64,000 nt of DNA from JADKAV01 sp037046735 (GCA_037046735.1 JBAOHC010000024.1:62001-126000); one strand, 5' to 3'; positions 9,578 through 18,506 are shown, counted from the stretch's first letter. The notes: generated by a model from the letters alone, not told the origin. Numbers and translations: made by a program.

Positions 9578-10528
9578 TCAGGCGACCTCCAGGACGGCCT
9601 TGCCGAACAGCCGTCCCGCGGCCATGTCGGCCAGCGCTTGGGCGGCATCGGACAGCGGGTAGCGGGCGCCCACGATCGGCCGCACGACCCCGTCCTCGAC
9701 CAGATCGACGAGGCGTTGCAGATCCTCCCCGGACTCCTTGGACATGAACATCCCCAGGCGCTGCCCGACGAACGGGTTGAGGGCCACCGCGCGGATCTGC
9801 CGGCCGATGCCCAGGATCTGCCCGCCGCCTTCACCGCCGACCGCCAGCAGTTGCCCCTTCGGCTGCAGGGCGGCCCGCAAAGTGCGCACATGGGCGTTCC
9901 CGCCGATGGCCAGGATCACATCGAAGCCGCCAGGCAGGGCGTCGGACCGGTAGTCGAGCACCTCTTTGGCCCCAAGTGCTTGGACCCGTTCGGCCTTGCC
10001 CGCGCTGCACACGGCGACCACCTCGGCGCCGCGGGCTGCGGCGAGTTGCACAGCGTAGACCCCCACGCCGCCGGACGCTCCGAGCACCAGGACCCGCTGG
10101 TTGCCCTGGATGTCCGCGGCCTCGATGGCCTGTAGGGCGGTCAGTCCCGAGATCGGCAGTGCCGCGGCCTCGGCGAAGCTCAGGGCTGCGGGTTTGGCCA
10201 CGAGTTTGCGCTCCAGGGCTGCGGATTGCGCCGCGAAGGTGCCCATACCGATCCCGAGCACCTCGTCGCCCACGGCCCAGCGGGTCACGTCCGTGCCGAC
10301 GGCGGCCACTGTCCCGGCCAGGTCGAGGCCGAGCACCGGCCGCTTCGGCCGCCGCATCCCGAACACCAGCCGCAACGCATACGGTGTCCCTTCCGCGAGG
10401 TGCAGCACCCCCCGGTCGAGACCGGCGGCGTGCACGTCGATGAGCACCTGGTCGGGGCCCACCTCGGGGGTGGGGACGTCGGCCAGATGGACCGGGCCGC
10501 CGTATTCGGTGCGTACTGCTGCCTGCAT
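9578..10528 (-). CDS. Zinc-free NAD(P)-dependent alcohol dehydrogenase / quinone oxidoreductase
   Basis: A 316-aa medium-chain reductase. The GroES-like half contains GLDLAGTVAAVG and VGDEVLG, and the Rossmann half the nucleotide motif VLVLGASGGVGVYAVQLA (residues ~145-162). The Cys/His zinc ligands of classical alcohol dehydrogenases are absent, placing it with quinone oxidoreductase (QOR)-like enzymes that reduce quinones or enones with NADPH. ATG at 10528 with RBS AAAGGA. It is preceded by tandem palindromes that look like repressor sites, so it is probably inducible, perhaps by electrophiles or quinones (inference). Confidence 0.88.
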   Translation of the reverse strand: MQAAVRTEYGGPVHLADVPTPEVGPDQVLIDVHAAGLDRGVLHLAEGTPYALRLVFGMRRPKRPVLGLDLAGTVAAVGTDVTRWAVGDEVLGIGMGTFAAQSAALERKLVAKPAALSFAEAAALPISGLTALQAIEAADIQGNQRVLVLGASGGVGVYAVQLAAARGAEVVAVCSAGKAERVQALGAKEVLDYRSDALPGGFDVILAIGGNAHVRTLRAALQPKGQLLAVGGEGGGQILGIGRQIRAVALNPFVGQRLGMFMSKESGEDLQRLVDLVEDGVVRPIVGARYPLSDAAQALADMAAGRLFGKAVLEVA

Positions 10529-10539
10529 GGAGTTGTCCT

Positions 10540-10571
10540 TTCGTACGATGTACGAAAGCGTACACTGTACG
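10540..10571 (-). promoter_or_regulatory. Tandem palindromic operator upstream of the quinone oxidoreductase gene
   Basis: Two related palindromes lie 12-45 bases upstream of the ATG: a perfect 7-3-7 inverted repeat TTCGTACGATGTACGAA (10540-10556) and CGTACACTGTACG (10559-10571). The arrangement is typical of TetR-type autorepressors and their targets. No regulator gene is adjacent; the neighbour upstream is an unrelated plus-strand gene. Confidence 0.6.
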
Positions 10572-10613
10572 AAGGCTCCGATCAATGGCGGGTGGCTGGC
10601 CCGGTTGTCCGCA

Positions 10614-10676
10614 CCCCGGCGCAACAGCAAATGGGCGGAAGGTGCGATTCCGCACGGCGTGTCGCAGCAACAAGTG
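10614..10676 (+). repeat. Intergenic repeat family B, copy 1
   Basis: This segment shares AATGGGCGGAAGGTGCGA and GGCGTGTCGCAGCAACAA with a minus-strand copy at 33476-33534 and, more weakly, with a copy at 55970-56022. It contains no open frame of note. It lies between divergent genes (quinone oxidoreductase and flavin-fold protein). Confidence 0.6.
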
Positions 10677-10781
10677 CCCGGACAGTGCCGGTTCCCCGGC
10701 GTCTGGCGGGTCCAGTGCGGACCGAACAAACCCTCATCTGGACCAGCCCCGCGGGCAGCGCCTCTTTGGCAGACTGGCACC

Positions 10782-11238
10782 ATGCCCAATCTGTCCGATC
10801 TACTGGCCGCCGACCCGGGTTTGCACGCCGACGTCCTGGCCGCATTCGCGGTCGGCAAACACTGCACCATCGCGACCCTGCGCGCTGACGGTGCACCAAG
10901 GATCAGCGGCACCGAGGTGGAGTTCGAGGACGGCGAGGTGTACATCGGAACCGGCGAGGGGGCACGCAAGACCGTGGATATCGCCGCGGACCCCCGGGTC
11001 GCGATTCACAGCCCCACCCGCGATCCGGGGCCTCGATGGCTCCTGGCCAGGCGAGGCCAAGATGTCGGGCATCGCAGTGCAGGTCGAAACGCCGACCCAC
11101 TACCCGCCGGGGGGCCGGCGCTTCCGGATCGACCTCACCTCGGCGGTGTACACGGACTTGACCGACGAGACCCCGCCCCGCCTGCGGATCCGGCTGTGGC
11201 GTCCCGGCCGCGACGTGGAGACCATGCTGCGGACCTAG
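10782..11238 (+). CDS. Pyridoxamine 5'-phosphate oxidase-fold protein, frameshifted
   Basis: A ~151-aa split-barrel flavin-binding-fold protein. The first half shows KHCTIATLRADGAPRISGTEVEFEDGEVYIGTG and RKTVDIAADPRVAIHSP, typical of PPOX-class F420- or FMN-dependent proteins. Near 11025-11035 the frame is lost; one extra base restores LDGSWPGEAKMSG and a C-terminal half ending in RLRIRLWRPGRDVETMLRT at 11238. The ATG at 10782 (MPNLSDLLAADP) is the likely start. Cofactor and substrate are not decidable from sequence. Confidence 0.75.
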
Positions 11239-11381
11239 GATCGGAATCGACCGGGAGGGGCGCATGAGCGACTGACTTCGCCCGGTGTGGCACGCAGGCC
11301 GGCTGCCGAGTGATGCTGTTTAGTACGCATGAACGCGTTTGTCCGTTTGCAGCATCACGTCCTCGCTGCGACGGTGAACAT

Positions 11382-12329
11382 ATGGGGTTGGAAGCGACAT
11401 TGGCACCACTGGCGGGGCAGGTCCGGGAGATCCTGTCCGGGCGCACGGACGGGGCCAGTGAGGTGGCCGCCGCGATCGCGAAGCCACCGGGGGCGGTCGG
11501 CTGGTTCACCCCCGACGACCCGATCTGGACCGTGCATGGATCGGTCGCGACGTTCCTGGGCGGCGTGCGATCGCTGCTGTTCCAGGCCCTGCACCCCCTC
11601 GCACTAGCCGGCGTGGATCGGCATTCGACCTACCGCGAGGACCCGTTCGGACGGTTGCAGCGCACCGGCGCGTTCATCGCCGCGACGACCTACGGCTCAG
11701 TCGACTTGGCCGAGCAGACGATCCGCGCGATCCAGTCAATGCACACCCGGGTGCAGGGTGTCGCCAGCGACGGCCGGCCCTACTCGGCGCAGGATCCCCG
11801 GTTGTTGCTGTGGGTGCACCTGGCTCTGACCGACTCGATGCTGCGCGCCTACCTCGACTACGGCCGCGACGGGACCATCGACGCCGACGGGTACGTGGCG
11901 AACATGGCGGTGGTGGCCCGGGCCATGGGCGTGATCGACCCGCCGGAATCCGTGGCCGAGATGGAGGCGGCGCTGCAGGACTTCCGCCCGCAGCTGCGCG
12001 TGGACGCCGACACCCGGCGCACGCAGCACTTCATCCGCAAGGCCCCGCTGCCGTTGACGCTCAAACCGGGCTACGCGGTGCTGGCCCGGGCGGCGTGGGA
12101 CTCCCTGCCGGACTGGGCGCTGGACATGCTCGACTCGACGCCGCGCACCGTGCCCGTGGATCGCGGCCTGGCCGACGCCGGCCTGCGGGTCCTGCGGTTC
12201 GCGCTGGTCGCCTCACCGGCTCGCCTGGCCGGGGAACAGCGACTGGCTCAGCGGCCTGGGATGCCCACGACGACCCCATCGGTGCACGGCGCCTCGATGT
12301 CGATCGGCCCCGGCGGCGGGAACACGTAG
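11382..12329 (+). CDS. MpaB-like oxygenase family protein (DUF2236)
   Basis: A 315-aa member of the DUF2236/MpaB family, which includes a latex-cleaving protein and the heme enzyme MpaB' and is abundant in actinobacteria. Diagnostic blocks are LLFQALHPLALAGVDRHSTYREDPFGRLQRT (residues ~65-97; shown in two parts in the protein with the conserved HP and H residues), QSMHTRVQGV, and LLLWVHLALTDSMLRAY. The conserved His residues are probable heme ligands. The start at 11382 (MGLEATL) follows GGTGA; an earlier start would add 24 Cys/Arg-rich residues. Its 3' end overlaps the convergent membrane-protein gene by 82 bp, which is unusual. Confidence 0.8.
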   Translation: MGLEATLAPLAGQVREILSGRTDGASEVAAAIAKPPGAVGWFTPDDPIWTVHGSVATFLGGVRSLLFQALHPLALAGVDRHSTYREDPFGRLQRTGAFIAATTYGSVDLAEQTIRAIQSMHTRVQGVASDGRPYSAQDPRLLLWVHLALTDSMLRAYLDYGRDGTIDADGYVANMAVVARAMGVIDPPESVAEMEAALQDFRPQLRVDADTRRTQHFIRKAPLPLTLKPGYAVLARAAWDSLPDWALDMLDSTPRTVPVDRGLADAGLRVLRFALVASPARLAGEQRLAQRPGMPTTTPSVHGASMSIGPGGGNT

Positions 12330-13786
12330 ACGGGCCCGGGCTCGACGGGCACGCCGTTGACCTCGCCGGACCGCAGCACGGACAGCCGAACCACCCGCAC
12401 GCCAGCATCGAACTCAGGCACGGTCATCACCCCGCACTGCCGCCCCGGATCGACCAACAGCGGCGTGAACGTCAACGGCGTCAAACGCCCGTCGTACTGC
12501 TGCGGATTGCTCGACACCTCAGGGAAGGCCGGCGGATTCTCGCCGACGTCCAGCAGGGTCCGGGTCGTCCCCAACTCAACCAGCGGCCCCGAGGTCGTGA
12601 AGAAGAAGTGCCCCAGCATCTCAGGCGGGCTGGGGGTGGCGGCCAACTCCACTCCGGCCGGCAGGGGACGGAACCAGTCGCGCCCCGGGGTCTGCGGGAA
12701 GGTGGCCATACTCAGCGCGCCCAGCACCGCGAACAGCCCAGTCCACGCCGGCCAGGTGAAACAGCCCAGGCCAGCCAGCAGCACCGTCCCCGTGATCAGG
12801 GTGAACCGCGGATCGGAGGCCAGTTGGCCGCCCGCGAAGCCACCGCGCAGGGCCACGAACGAGAGCACTTCGACGACGAAGAACCCGAGCGTGAGGCTCG
12901 CGACGACAGCGGTGCGACGAGGGGCCACCGCCACCCCTGCGATGAACAGCCCGGCCCACAGCATGAGGATCGCCAGCCCCCACAGCCCCACGGGATTGGG
13001 CGTCACCGTATGCACCTCGTAGGGCAGCCAGCCACCGACCGACCGCAGCACAGAACCCGGCCCCGCGAACCACATGGGGCCCGCGATGCTCGTGCCGCCA
13101 TCCAGCCCGGGCCGCTGATCGGCGACGCGCAGCCCAAGCATCACGACAGTGATCCCGATGAGGACCAGCCACGACGTGCGGTTGTCGCGCCAGGCCCGTC
13201 GACCGCTGTAAATCAGGGCGATCGCGAACAGCACCAACCCGAAGTAGACCGCCCGTTCGTGGAACAGCCAGGCGCCGGTGCACAGCAGCCCGACCCACAG
13301 CGGTGTCCACTTTCCCGGCCGAGCGAGCAGCATCCCGGCGACGAACATGAACACGAGCGGGAGCGTTTCCAGCCCGGCCGAGAGCCACTGCTGAGCGACC
13401 AGGGTCGCCGGCCATGCCGCGAACAGCATCGCCGCCAAGGGACTGCCACCCCACCTGCGCAGCATCAGCCAGAACGTGACGCTCGTGGCCACAGCGATGA
13501 GGCTCAGCACGGTGGCGCCCGGCCACCAGACGTGCGGCGCCAGCCGGGCGAGCAACCACTGGACTGCAAAACTGCCCGGCTCCCGATGGCCGTTCCAGTT
13601 CTGCCAGACCAGGTCGCCGTTCCACGCGGTCCAGATGTGGATGTAGTCGTCCTGCCAGAAGAAGGCCCGCCAGATCACCCACAGCCGGATGGCGCTGGTG
13701 ACAGCGATGACGGCCCAGACCACGAGGGTCAGCGTATTGCTCAACCGGTGTCCCCAATCGACCGAGAGCCTCAGTAGAGTCACCAC
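12248..13786 (-). CDS. Multi-pass membrane protein, possible GT-C-fold glycosyltransferase
   Basis: About 512 aa with roughly ten hydrophobic segments in the first 380 residues and a soluble C-terminal region (~385-512). The first extracytoplasmic loop contains FFWQDDYIHIWTAW; an acidic DD pair in this place is typical of GT-C glycosyltransferases such as mannosyltransferases and PMT-like enzymes, hence the tentative call. No family signature was recognised. The start is chosen at a GTG (13786 or 13783) because an upstream ATG at 13819 would overlap the divergent gene starting at 13807. The 3' end overlaps the MpaB-like gene. Confidence 0.6.
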   Translation of the reverse strand: MVTLLRLSVDWGHRLSNTLTLVVWAVIAVTSAIRLWVIWRAFFWQDDYIHIWTAWNGDLVWQNWNGHREPGSFAVQWLLARLAPHVWWPGATVLSLIAVATSVTFWLMLRRWGGSPLAAMLFAAWPATLVAQQWLSAGLETLPLVFMFVAGMLLARPGKWTPLWVGLLCTGAWLFHERAVYFGLVLFAIALIYSGRRAWRDNRTSWLVLIGITVVMLGLRVADQRPGLDGGTSIAGPMWFAGPGSVLRSVGGWLPYEVHTVTPNPVGLWGLAILMLWAGLFIAGVAVAPRRTAVVASLTLGFFVVEVLSFVALRGGFAGGQLASDPRFTLITGTVLLAGLGCFTWPAWTGLFAVLGALSMATFPQTPGRDWFRPLPAGVELAATPSPPEMLGHFFFTTSGPLVELGTTRTLLDVGENPPAFPEVSSNPQQYDGRLTPLTFTPLLVDPGRQCGVMTVPEFDAGVRVVRLSVLRSGEVNGVPVEPGPVYVFPPPGPIDIEAPCTDGVVVGIPGR

Positions 13787-13806
13787 GAACAACGGAAGGT
13801 TGGCAC

Positions 13807-14697
13807 ATGGCCCGGTCATGGAAGCAGTCGAAGGTGGTCACCTCGCAGGCATGGGGTGTGATCAAGGAGAACCCCTACATGCTGGCGTTCCCCGCGGTGA
13901 GCGCGGTTCTTGCCATCGTGGCCGCGCTCGTCATCGGCGGCGCGGGCGTCGCTGCCCTCGGTTGGAGCACCCTGGCCCAGGAAGCGAATACCGGTGAGGT
14001 CCCCACGAGTTCAGTCGTGCTCGGGGTCATCTTCATGTTCCTCGCCGCCTACGCGGCCACGCTGATCACGGTTGTCTTCATGGGCGGCCTGGTCAAATGC
14101 GCCGACGAGGAGTTGCAGGGCCGCGACAGCTCGTTCGGGGCCGGCCTGTCCGCCTCTTTCAGCCACCTGCCGGCGCTGATGGGCTGGGCGCTGATCGAGA
14201 CGGTGGTCGGATGGCTGATCTCCGCGGTGCAGGGCAACGGGGCCAATGACAACGTCCTCGTGACGATCTTCCGGCTGGTCCTCGCCGGCCTCATGCAGGT
14301 CGCCTGGACGATCATCAGCTTCTTCGTTCTGCCGCTGATCATCCTGCGGGGCAAGGGCCCAGTGCAGGCGATCAAGGAGTCCGTCAAGCTCATCCGCGCG
14401 ACGTGGGGCATGCAGGTCGCCGGTGGTGTGCGGATCGGCGGGATCATCGCCCTCATCGCCGTACTTCCCGGCATCCTGGTCGCCGTCGTCGGCGGCTTCA
14501 TCGCGATGTCCGGGACTCCGGCGGTCGGCGTGCCGATCTCAGCGATCGGCGTGATCGTCGTCATCGTGGCAACCGTCCTGATCAGCGCCATGAAAGCGAT
14601 CTTCTCCGTGGCCATGCTGCACTACGTCGAGCAGGGCACGGCCCTGGGGCCGTTCAACGCCGACGAACTGCAGTCAGCGGTCAAGGTTCGGGGCTGA
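13807..14697 (+). CDS. DUF6159-like integral membrane protein
   Basis: A 296-aa protein with about six transmembrane segments. The N-terminus (MARSWKQSKVVTSQAWGVIKENPYMLAFP) is typical of DUF6159-like proteins, with glycerophosphoryl-diester-phosphodiesterase-membrane-like hairpins: a soluble SW.lk..w.vlk.np.l leader followed by hydrophobic pairs. A conserved block near residue 195 reads IKESVKLIRATWG. Function unknown. The start has RBS GGAAGG. It is divergent from the large membrane protein, and a 150-bp double-hairpin repeat follows the stop. Confidence 0.75.
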   Translation: MARSWKQSKVVTSQAWGVIKENPYMLAFPAVSAVLAIVAALVIGGAGVAALGWSTLAQEANTGEVPTSSVVLGVIFMFLAAYAATLITVVFMGGLVKCADEELQGRDSSFGAGLSASFSHLPALMGWALIETVVGWLISAVQGNGANDNVLVTIFRLVLAGLMQVAWTIISFFVLPLIILRGKGPVQAIKESVKLIRATWGMQVAGGVRIGGIIALIAVLPGILVAVVGGFIAMSGTPAVGVPISAIGVIVVIVATVLISAMKAIFSVAMLHYVEQGTALGPFNADELQSAVKVRG

Positions 14698-14709
14698 CCC
14701 GGGTTGCTT

Positions 14710-14852
14710 CTGGAAAACTCCGCACGCGATGCCCTGCGATGCGGAGTTTTCCAGGTCTTCGTGCGGACAAAACACCCCATACCGAGCATTTCTTCTGGAC
14801 TTCGCCGCATCGATCTTGCTCTGGACCAATTTCGTGCGGAGTTTTCCAGGAC
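14710..14852. repeat. Double-hairpin intergenic element (arm CTGGAAAACTCCGCA)
   Basis: A perfect 15-bp inverted repeat, CTGGAAAACTCCGCA (14710-14724) with TGCGGAGTTTTCCAG (14740-14754), is followed by a ~70-bp core. A third copy of the arm, TGCGGAGTTTTCCAGG (14836-14851), pairs only weakly with TTCTGGACTTCGCCGCA (14793-14809). Length and layout match the other double-hairpin elements. It lies between convergent genes and ends 8 bases before the VWA gene stop. Confidence 0.6.
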
Positions 14853-14859
14853 AACCCCG

Positions 14860-16032
14860 CTAACGCCGCCCCGGCGTCCCCCGGTTCAGGTGGGCCATCG
14901 CCTCCGTCAGCCCCTCGGTGGTCAGTGGGAACATCTCGATCACCTCACCGATGGCCTCGATCGTGGTCCCGTGCCACCGGCTCAGCGGCTCGGGGTTCAA
15001 CCAGCAGGAATCGGTGAAATGGTCGCCCAGGATCCGCAGCCACTCGATACCGGGCACCCGGGAGTTGTCATTGGCTGACCAGGGTCCGGCCTGCCCGAGT
15101 TCATAAGGGGCCATGAACGCGTCCCCGACCATGATGAGCTTGTAGTGCGGTCCGCACTCGCGCAGCAGGTCGTGCACCCACACCGGTTCGGTGAATCGGT
15201 CAGTGCCGTAGACCTTGCCGTACACGCAGTTGTGGAAGTAGTAGGTGCGCAACTCCTTGAAGTGGGTGGCCTTCTGGGTCGCGCTGAACACCTGCGACAT
15301 CAAGGTCGTGTAGGGGAACATCGAACCGCCGACGTCCGACATCAGGATCACGTGGGTGTTCGGCCGGCTCGGCGGGCGCACCACGACCTCGATCTCCCCG
15401 GCGTTGCGGGCGGTCTCGTCGATGGTCGCGTCGATGTCCAGCTCGGTCTGGGACCCCTCCCGCACGAAGGCCCGCAACCGCCGCAGCGCCACCTCGAGCT
15501 GACGGATGTCCAGGGTCACGTCCGAGCGGTAGGGCCGGTAGGAGCGCATGTCGGCGATCCGGATGGCGGCCCGGCCACCCCCGGAGCTGCCAGTACTGAC
15601 ACCGGAGGACGCCGACCCGGCCTGCCCCAATTGCGACTTGCCGCCGGTCCCGATCCAGTAGGGACCGCCGTCGTGGCGCTCGGTCTGTTCGGCCTTGCGC
15701 TGCTCGAACATGTCCAGCAACTCCTGGACGTCCGGCGCCTCGGTCTCGCTGATCTCCTCGAGGCGAGCCGCCTGCTCATCGAGCCATTCGCGCAGTTCCT
15801 CGGTCAGCTCGGTGTCCCAGTCGAGATTGCCGTATTCAGCCAGGAACGCCCGATCAAAGGCGTCGAGATGCCCCTCGTGGTGGATCATCGTGGCCCGGGC
15901 GATGTAGTAGAAACCGCGCACCGAGTTCTCGTGCGCACCGGCCCGCAGCGCGGCCGCCAGGTTCAGGGCCTCCGTCGGTCCGACCGGCACATCGGCCTCC
16001 CGCAGCCGGTACAACAACCCCAGGTAGAACAT
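14860..16032 (-). CDS. VWA-domain (CoxE-like) protein
   Basis: A 390-aa partner of the MoxR ATPase. The C-terminal half (from residue ~225) is a von Willebrand A domain with the metal-ion site SDVGGSM in place of the classical DxSxS, followed by a conserved TYYFHNCVYGKVY block and the late MVGDAFMAP. Between residues ~130 and 175 is a Gly/Ser linker. CoxE/YeaD-like proteins work with MoxR AAA+ ATPases as chaperones that insert metals or remodel enzyme complexes; the client here is unknown. Its ATG overlaps the MoxR stop (ATGA), so MoxR-VWA is a two-gene operon. Confidence 0.85.
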   Translation of the reverse strand: MFYLGLLYRLREADVPVGPTEALNLAAALRAGAHENSVRGFYYIARATMIHHEGHLDAFDRAFLAEYGNLDWDTELTEELREWLDEQAARLEEISETEAPDVQELLDMFEQRKAEQTERHDGGPYWIGTGGKSQLGQAGSASSGVSTGSSGGGRAAIRIADMRSYRPYRSDVTLDIRQLEVALRRLRAFVREGSQTELDIDATIDETARNAGEIEVVVRPPSRPNTHVILMSDVGGSMFPYTTLMSQVFSATQKATHFKELRTYYFHNCVYGKVYGTDRFTEPVWVHDLLRECGPHYKLIMVGDAFMAPYELGQAGPWSANDNSRVPGIEWLRILGDHFTDSCWLNPEPLSRWHGTTIEAIGEVIEMFPLTTEGLTEAMAHLNRGTPGRR

Positions 16033-16853
16033 CAGAACCGGCGCCGGCCGCTGACCTGATTGACGAAAGCCTGCAGGTCCTGCTCCTTCTTCAGCAGCGT
16101 GCCCAGGAACGGAGTGGCTTCGGTGAGTTCGACAGTCTCGATGCCGGCGACCTGCAGCATGGCGATCCAGTCCACGAGTTCGCTGGTGCTCGGTGGTTTG
16201 CGGATGCGGTCCATCCCGCGCACCGCGAAGAAGGCACTCAGAGCCTGTTCCATCAGGGCGGAATCCAGATCAGGGTGATGCACATCGACGATGCGCGACA
16301 TCAACTCCCGGTCCGGGAAGTCAATGAAGTGGAAGATGCAACGGCGCAGGAACGCGTCGGGCAGTTCCTTCTCAGCGTTGCTCGTGATGATCACCACAGG
16401 TCGCTGGGTGGCGGCGATCTCGTCGCCGGTCTCCGTGACGACGAACCGCATCCGGTCGAGTTCGTGCAGTAGGTCGTTGGGGAACTCGATGTCAGCCTTG
16501 TCGATCTCGTCGATGAGCAGGACGACCCGCTGGTCGGACTGGAACGCCTGACCCAACGGCCCCATGTGGATGTACTCCCGGATGTCGCGCACGTCGTGGT
16601 CGCCGAAGCGGGAGTCATACAGGCGCTGCACGGTGTCGTAGTGGTACAGGCCCTCCTGCGCCCGGGTCGTGCTTTTGACGTGCCAGGTGATCAGCGGGAG
16701 TTGTAGTGCCTCGGAGACGGCCTCGGCCAGCAGCGTCTTGCCGGTGCCCGGTTCGCCGCGCACGAGCAGCGGCTTCTCGAGCACGAGCGCGCAGCGCACA
16801 GCCGCGTCGAGGGCGGGATTGGTCAGGTAGGCATCGGTGCCGGTGAACTCCAC
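16032..16853 (-). CDS. MoxR-family AAA+ ATPase
   Basis: A 273-aa ATPase. Walker A GEPGTGKTLLAEAV lies at residues ~33-46, Walker B VVLLIDEIDKAD at ~109-120, sensor 1 VVIITSNAEKELPDAFLRRC at ~152-171, followed by FHFIDFPD typical of MoxR proteins. It is expected to act with the downstream VWA protein in ATP-driven assembly or activation of a partner enzyme. No obvious client enzyme is next to it; the divergent neighbour is an aldehyde dehydrogenase. Confidence 0.92.
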   Translation of the reverse strand: MEFTGTDAYLTNPALDAAVRCALVLEKPLLVRGEPGTGKTLLAEAVSEALQLPLITWHVKSTTRAQEGLYHYDTVQRLYDSRFGDHDVRDIREYIHMGPLGQAFQSDQRVVLLIDEIDKADIEFPNDLLHELDRMRFVVTETGDEIAATQRPVVIITSNAEKELPDAFLRRCIFHFIDFPDRELMSRIVDVHHPDLDSALMEQALSAFFAVRGMDRIRKPPSTSELVDWIAMLQVAGIETVELTEATPFLGTLLKKEQDLQAFVNQVSGRRRF

Positions 16854-16923
16854 GGATTCAGCGTAAGCGGCAGCAGCGGACCGCTTGCCGGGACGTAGCG
16901 TCAGATCCGGGGTTCAATGGACC

Positions 16924-18408
16924 ATGCCAATCGCGACACAGACCTTCGAAAGCCACTCCCCCGCCGATGGCCGGGTGATCGCCACCTTCCCCGTGATGGA
17001 CGCCTCGGAGGTACGCGAGGTGGTGGACCGGGCGCGGCTGGCCGCCACGTGGTGGGCAGATCTGGGGTTCGACGAGCGGCGCCGAAGGATCTCCCGCTTC
17101 AAGGGCCTGCTGGCCCGGCGCTCCCGCGAACTGGCCGAACTGGTGCACGCCGAGAACGGCAAGCCGACCGATGACGCCCTGCTGGAGATCATCCTGTCGG
17201 TCGAGCACACGAACTGGGCGGCGCTGCACGCCGAGAAGGTCCTGAGCCGGCGCTCCGTGCGACCCGGTCTGCTCACCCTGAACCATGCCGCACACGTGGA
17301 GTACCAACCGCTGGGAGTCGTCGGCATCATCGGACCCTGGAACTATCCGGTGTTCACACCGATCGGCTCGATCGTCTACGCCTTGGCCGCCGGCAATGCC
17401 GTGGTCTTCAAACCGTCGGAATTCACCCCGGCGGTCGGCCAGTGGCTGGTCGACACGATCGCCGAAGTCATCCCCGAGCAGCCCGTGGCCCAACTCATCA
17501 CCGGCTTCGGTGCCACCGGCCAGGCCCTTTGTGAGGCAGGCGTCGACAAGATCTCGTTCACCGGATCCACCCCCACCGGCAAGAAGGTGATGGCGTCGTG
17601 TGCGGCGAGCCTGACGCCCGTGCTGCTGGAGTGCGGCGGTAAGGACGCGGTTCTGGTGGACAAGGACGCCGACCTCGACAAGGCCGCCGACGCCGCCGCC
17701 TTCGGAGCCTTCAGCAACGCCGGCCAGACGTGTGTGGGCGTCGAGCGCGTATATGTCCACAGGGAGGTCTACGACGAGTTCCTCGGCCTGGTCGCGCAAA
17801 AGGCCCGGGCTCTGACACCTGGGCACGGTCCCGATTCGTCCTACGGCCCCATGACGATGCCGTCGCAGATCGAGGTGGTGCGCCGGCACGTGAAGGATGC
17901 CCTGGACCGCGGCGGGCGGGCTGTCGTCGGTGGTCCGGAATCCATCGGCGAAGGCGTCGTCGAACCGATCGTGCTGACCAATGTGCCCGAGGATTCGCTC
18001 GCTGTGATGGAAGAGACTTTCGGGCCCACGTTGGTCGTCAATCCGGTCGCCGACATGGATGAGGCCGTGGATCGTACGAATGCCGCAGACTACGGCCTGG
18101 CCGCCACCATCTTCTCGGGCAGCCGACGCCGTAGTGAGGACCTCGCCTCCAGGCTGCGGGTGGGCATGGTGAGCATCAACTCGTGGGTGATGTACGCCGG
18201 TGTCTCCTCACTGCCCTGGGGCGGCGTCGGGCAGTCCGGGTTCGGGCGCATCCACGGCCCGGACGGACTCAAGGAGTTCGCGCGTGCCAAGTCGACCGTC
18301 CGCGAGCGCTTCGGGATTCCCCTGAAGTTGACCTCGTTCGCCCGACATCCTCGCACCACGGAGGTCGTGCGCCGCGTGATGTCGTTCCAGCACGGCCACG
18401 GAAGATAG
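16924..18408 (+). CDS. Aldehyde dehydrogenase family protein
   Basis: A 494-aa NAD(P)-dependent aldehyde dehydrogenase. Signature regions are GPWNYPVFTPIGSI (~residue 135), FTGSTPTGKKV (~213), the catalytic Glu in LLECGGKD (~236-243), and the catalytic Cys in FSNAGQTCVGVERVYVHR (~263-280), with EETFGPTLVVNPV near 370. The start MPIATQ at 16924 is preferred because upstream codons look non-coding. It is divergent from the MoxR-VWA pair and shares a short promoter region. The substrate is not evident; resemblance is to succinate-semialdehyde and betaine-type enzymes generally. Confidence 0.9.
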   Translation: MPIATQTFESHSPADGRVIATFPVMDASEVREVVDRARLAATWWADLGFDERRRRISRFKGLLARRSRELAELVHAENGKPTDDALLEIILSVEHTNWAALHAEKVLSRRSVRPGLLTLNHAAHVEYQPLGVVGIIGPWNYPVFTPIGSIVYALAAGNAVVFKPSEFTPAVGQWLVDTIAEVIPEQPVAQLITGFGATGQALCEAGVDKISFTGSTPTGKKVMASCAASLTPVLLECGGKDAVLVDKDADLDKAADAAAFGAFSNAGQTCVGVERVYVHREVYDEFLGLVAQKARALTPGHGPDSSYGPMTMPSQIEVVRRHVKDALDRGGRAVVGGPESIGEGVVEPIVLTNVPEDSLAVMEETFGPTLVVNPVADMDEAVDRTNAADYGLAATIFSGSRRRSEDLASRLRVGMVSINSWVMYAGVSSLPWGGVGQSGFGRIHGPDGLKEFARAKSTVRERFGIPLKLTSFARHPRTTEVVRRVMSFQHGHGR

Positions 18409-18420
18409 GCAAACCACTTC

Positions 18421-18476
18421 TGTGATGCGTATCACTGCAACCCCCCTTCACTTCTCTATGCGTATACACGTATAGT
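18421..18476 (+). promoter_or_regulatory. Promoter/operator region of the 43-aa gene
   Basis: GTGATGCGTATCAC (18421-18434) is an inverted repeat with GTGAT/ATCAC arms, and TATGCGTATACACGTATA (18456-18473) is a second AT-rich near-palindrome. TATAGT (18471-18476) would serve as a -10 hexamer 31 bases before the ATG. Repeated TGCGTAT in both sites suggests a single regulator, but none is adjacent. Confidence 0.4.
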
Positions 18477-18506
18477 TGAGACATCGACAGCGAGGAGGTG
18501 AAGAGC

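Noticed and set aside
11810..13777. 655-aa plus-strand frame overlapping the MpaB-like and large membrane genes
   Set aside because: It is Arg/Pro/His-rich and runs antisense to the membrane protein; no domain or RBS.
16858..17889. 343-aa minus-strand frame inside the aldehyde dehydrogenase
   Set aside because: It is antisense to a gene with all catalytic motifs and has no recognisable protein features.
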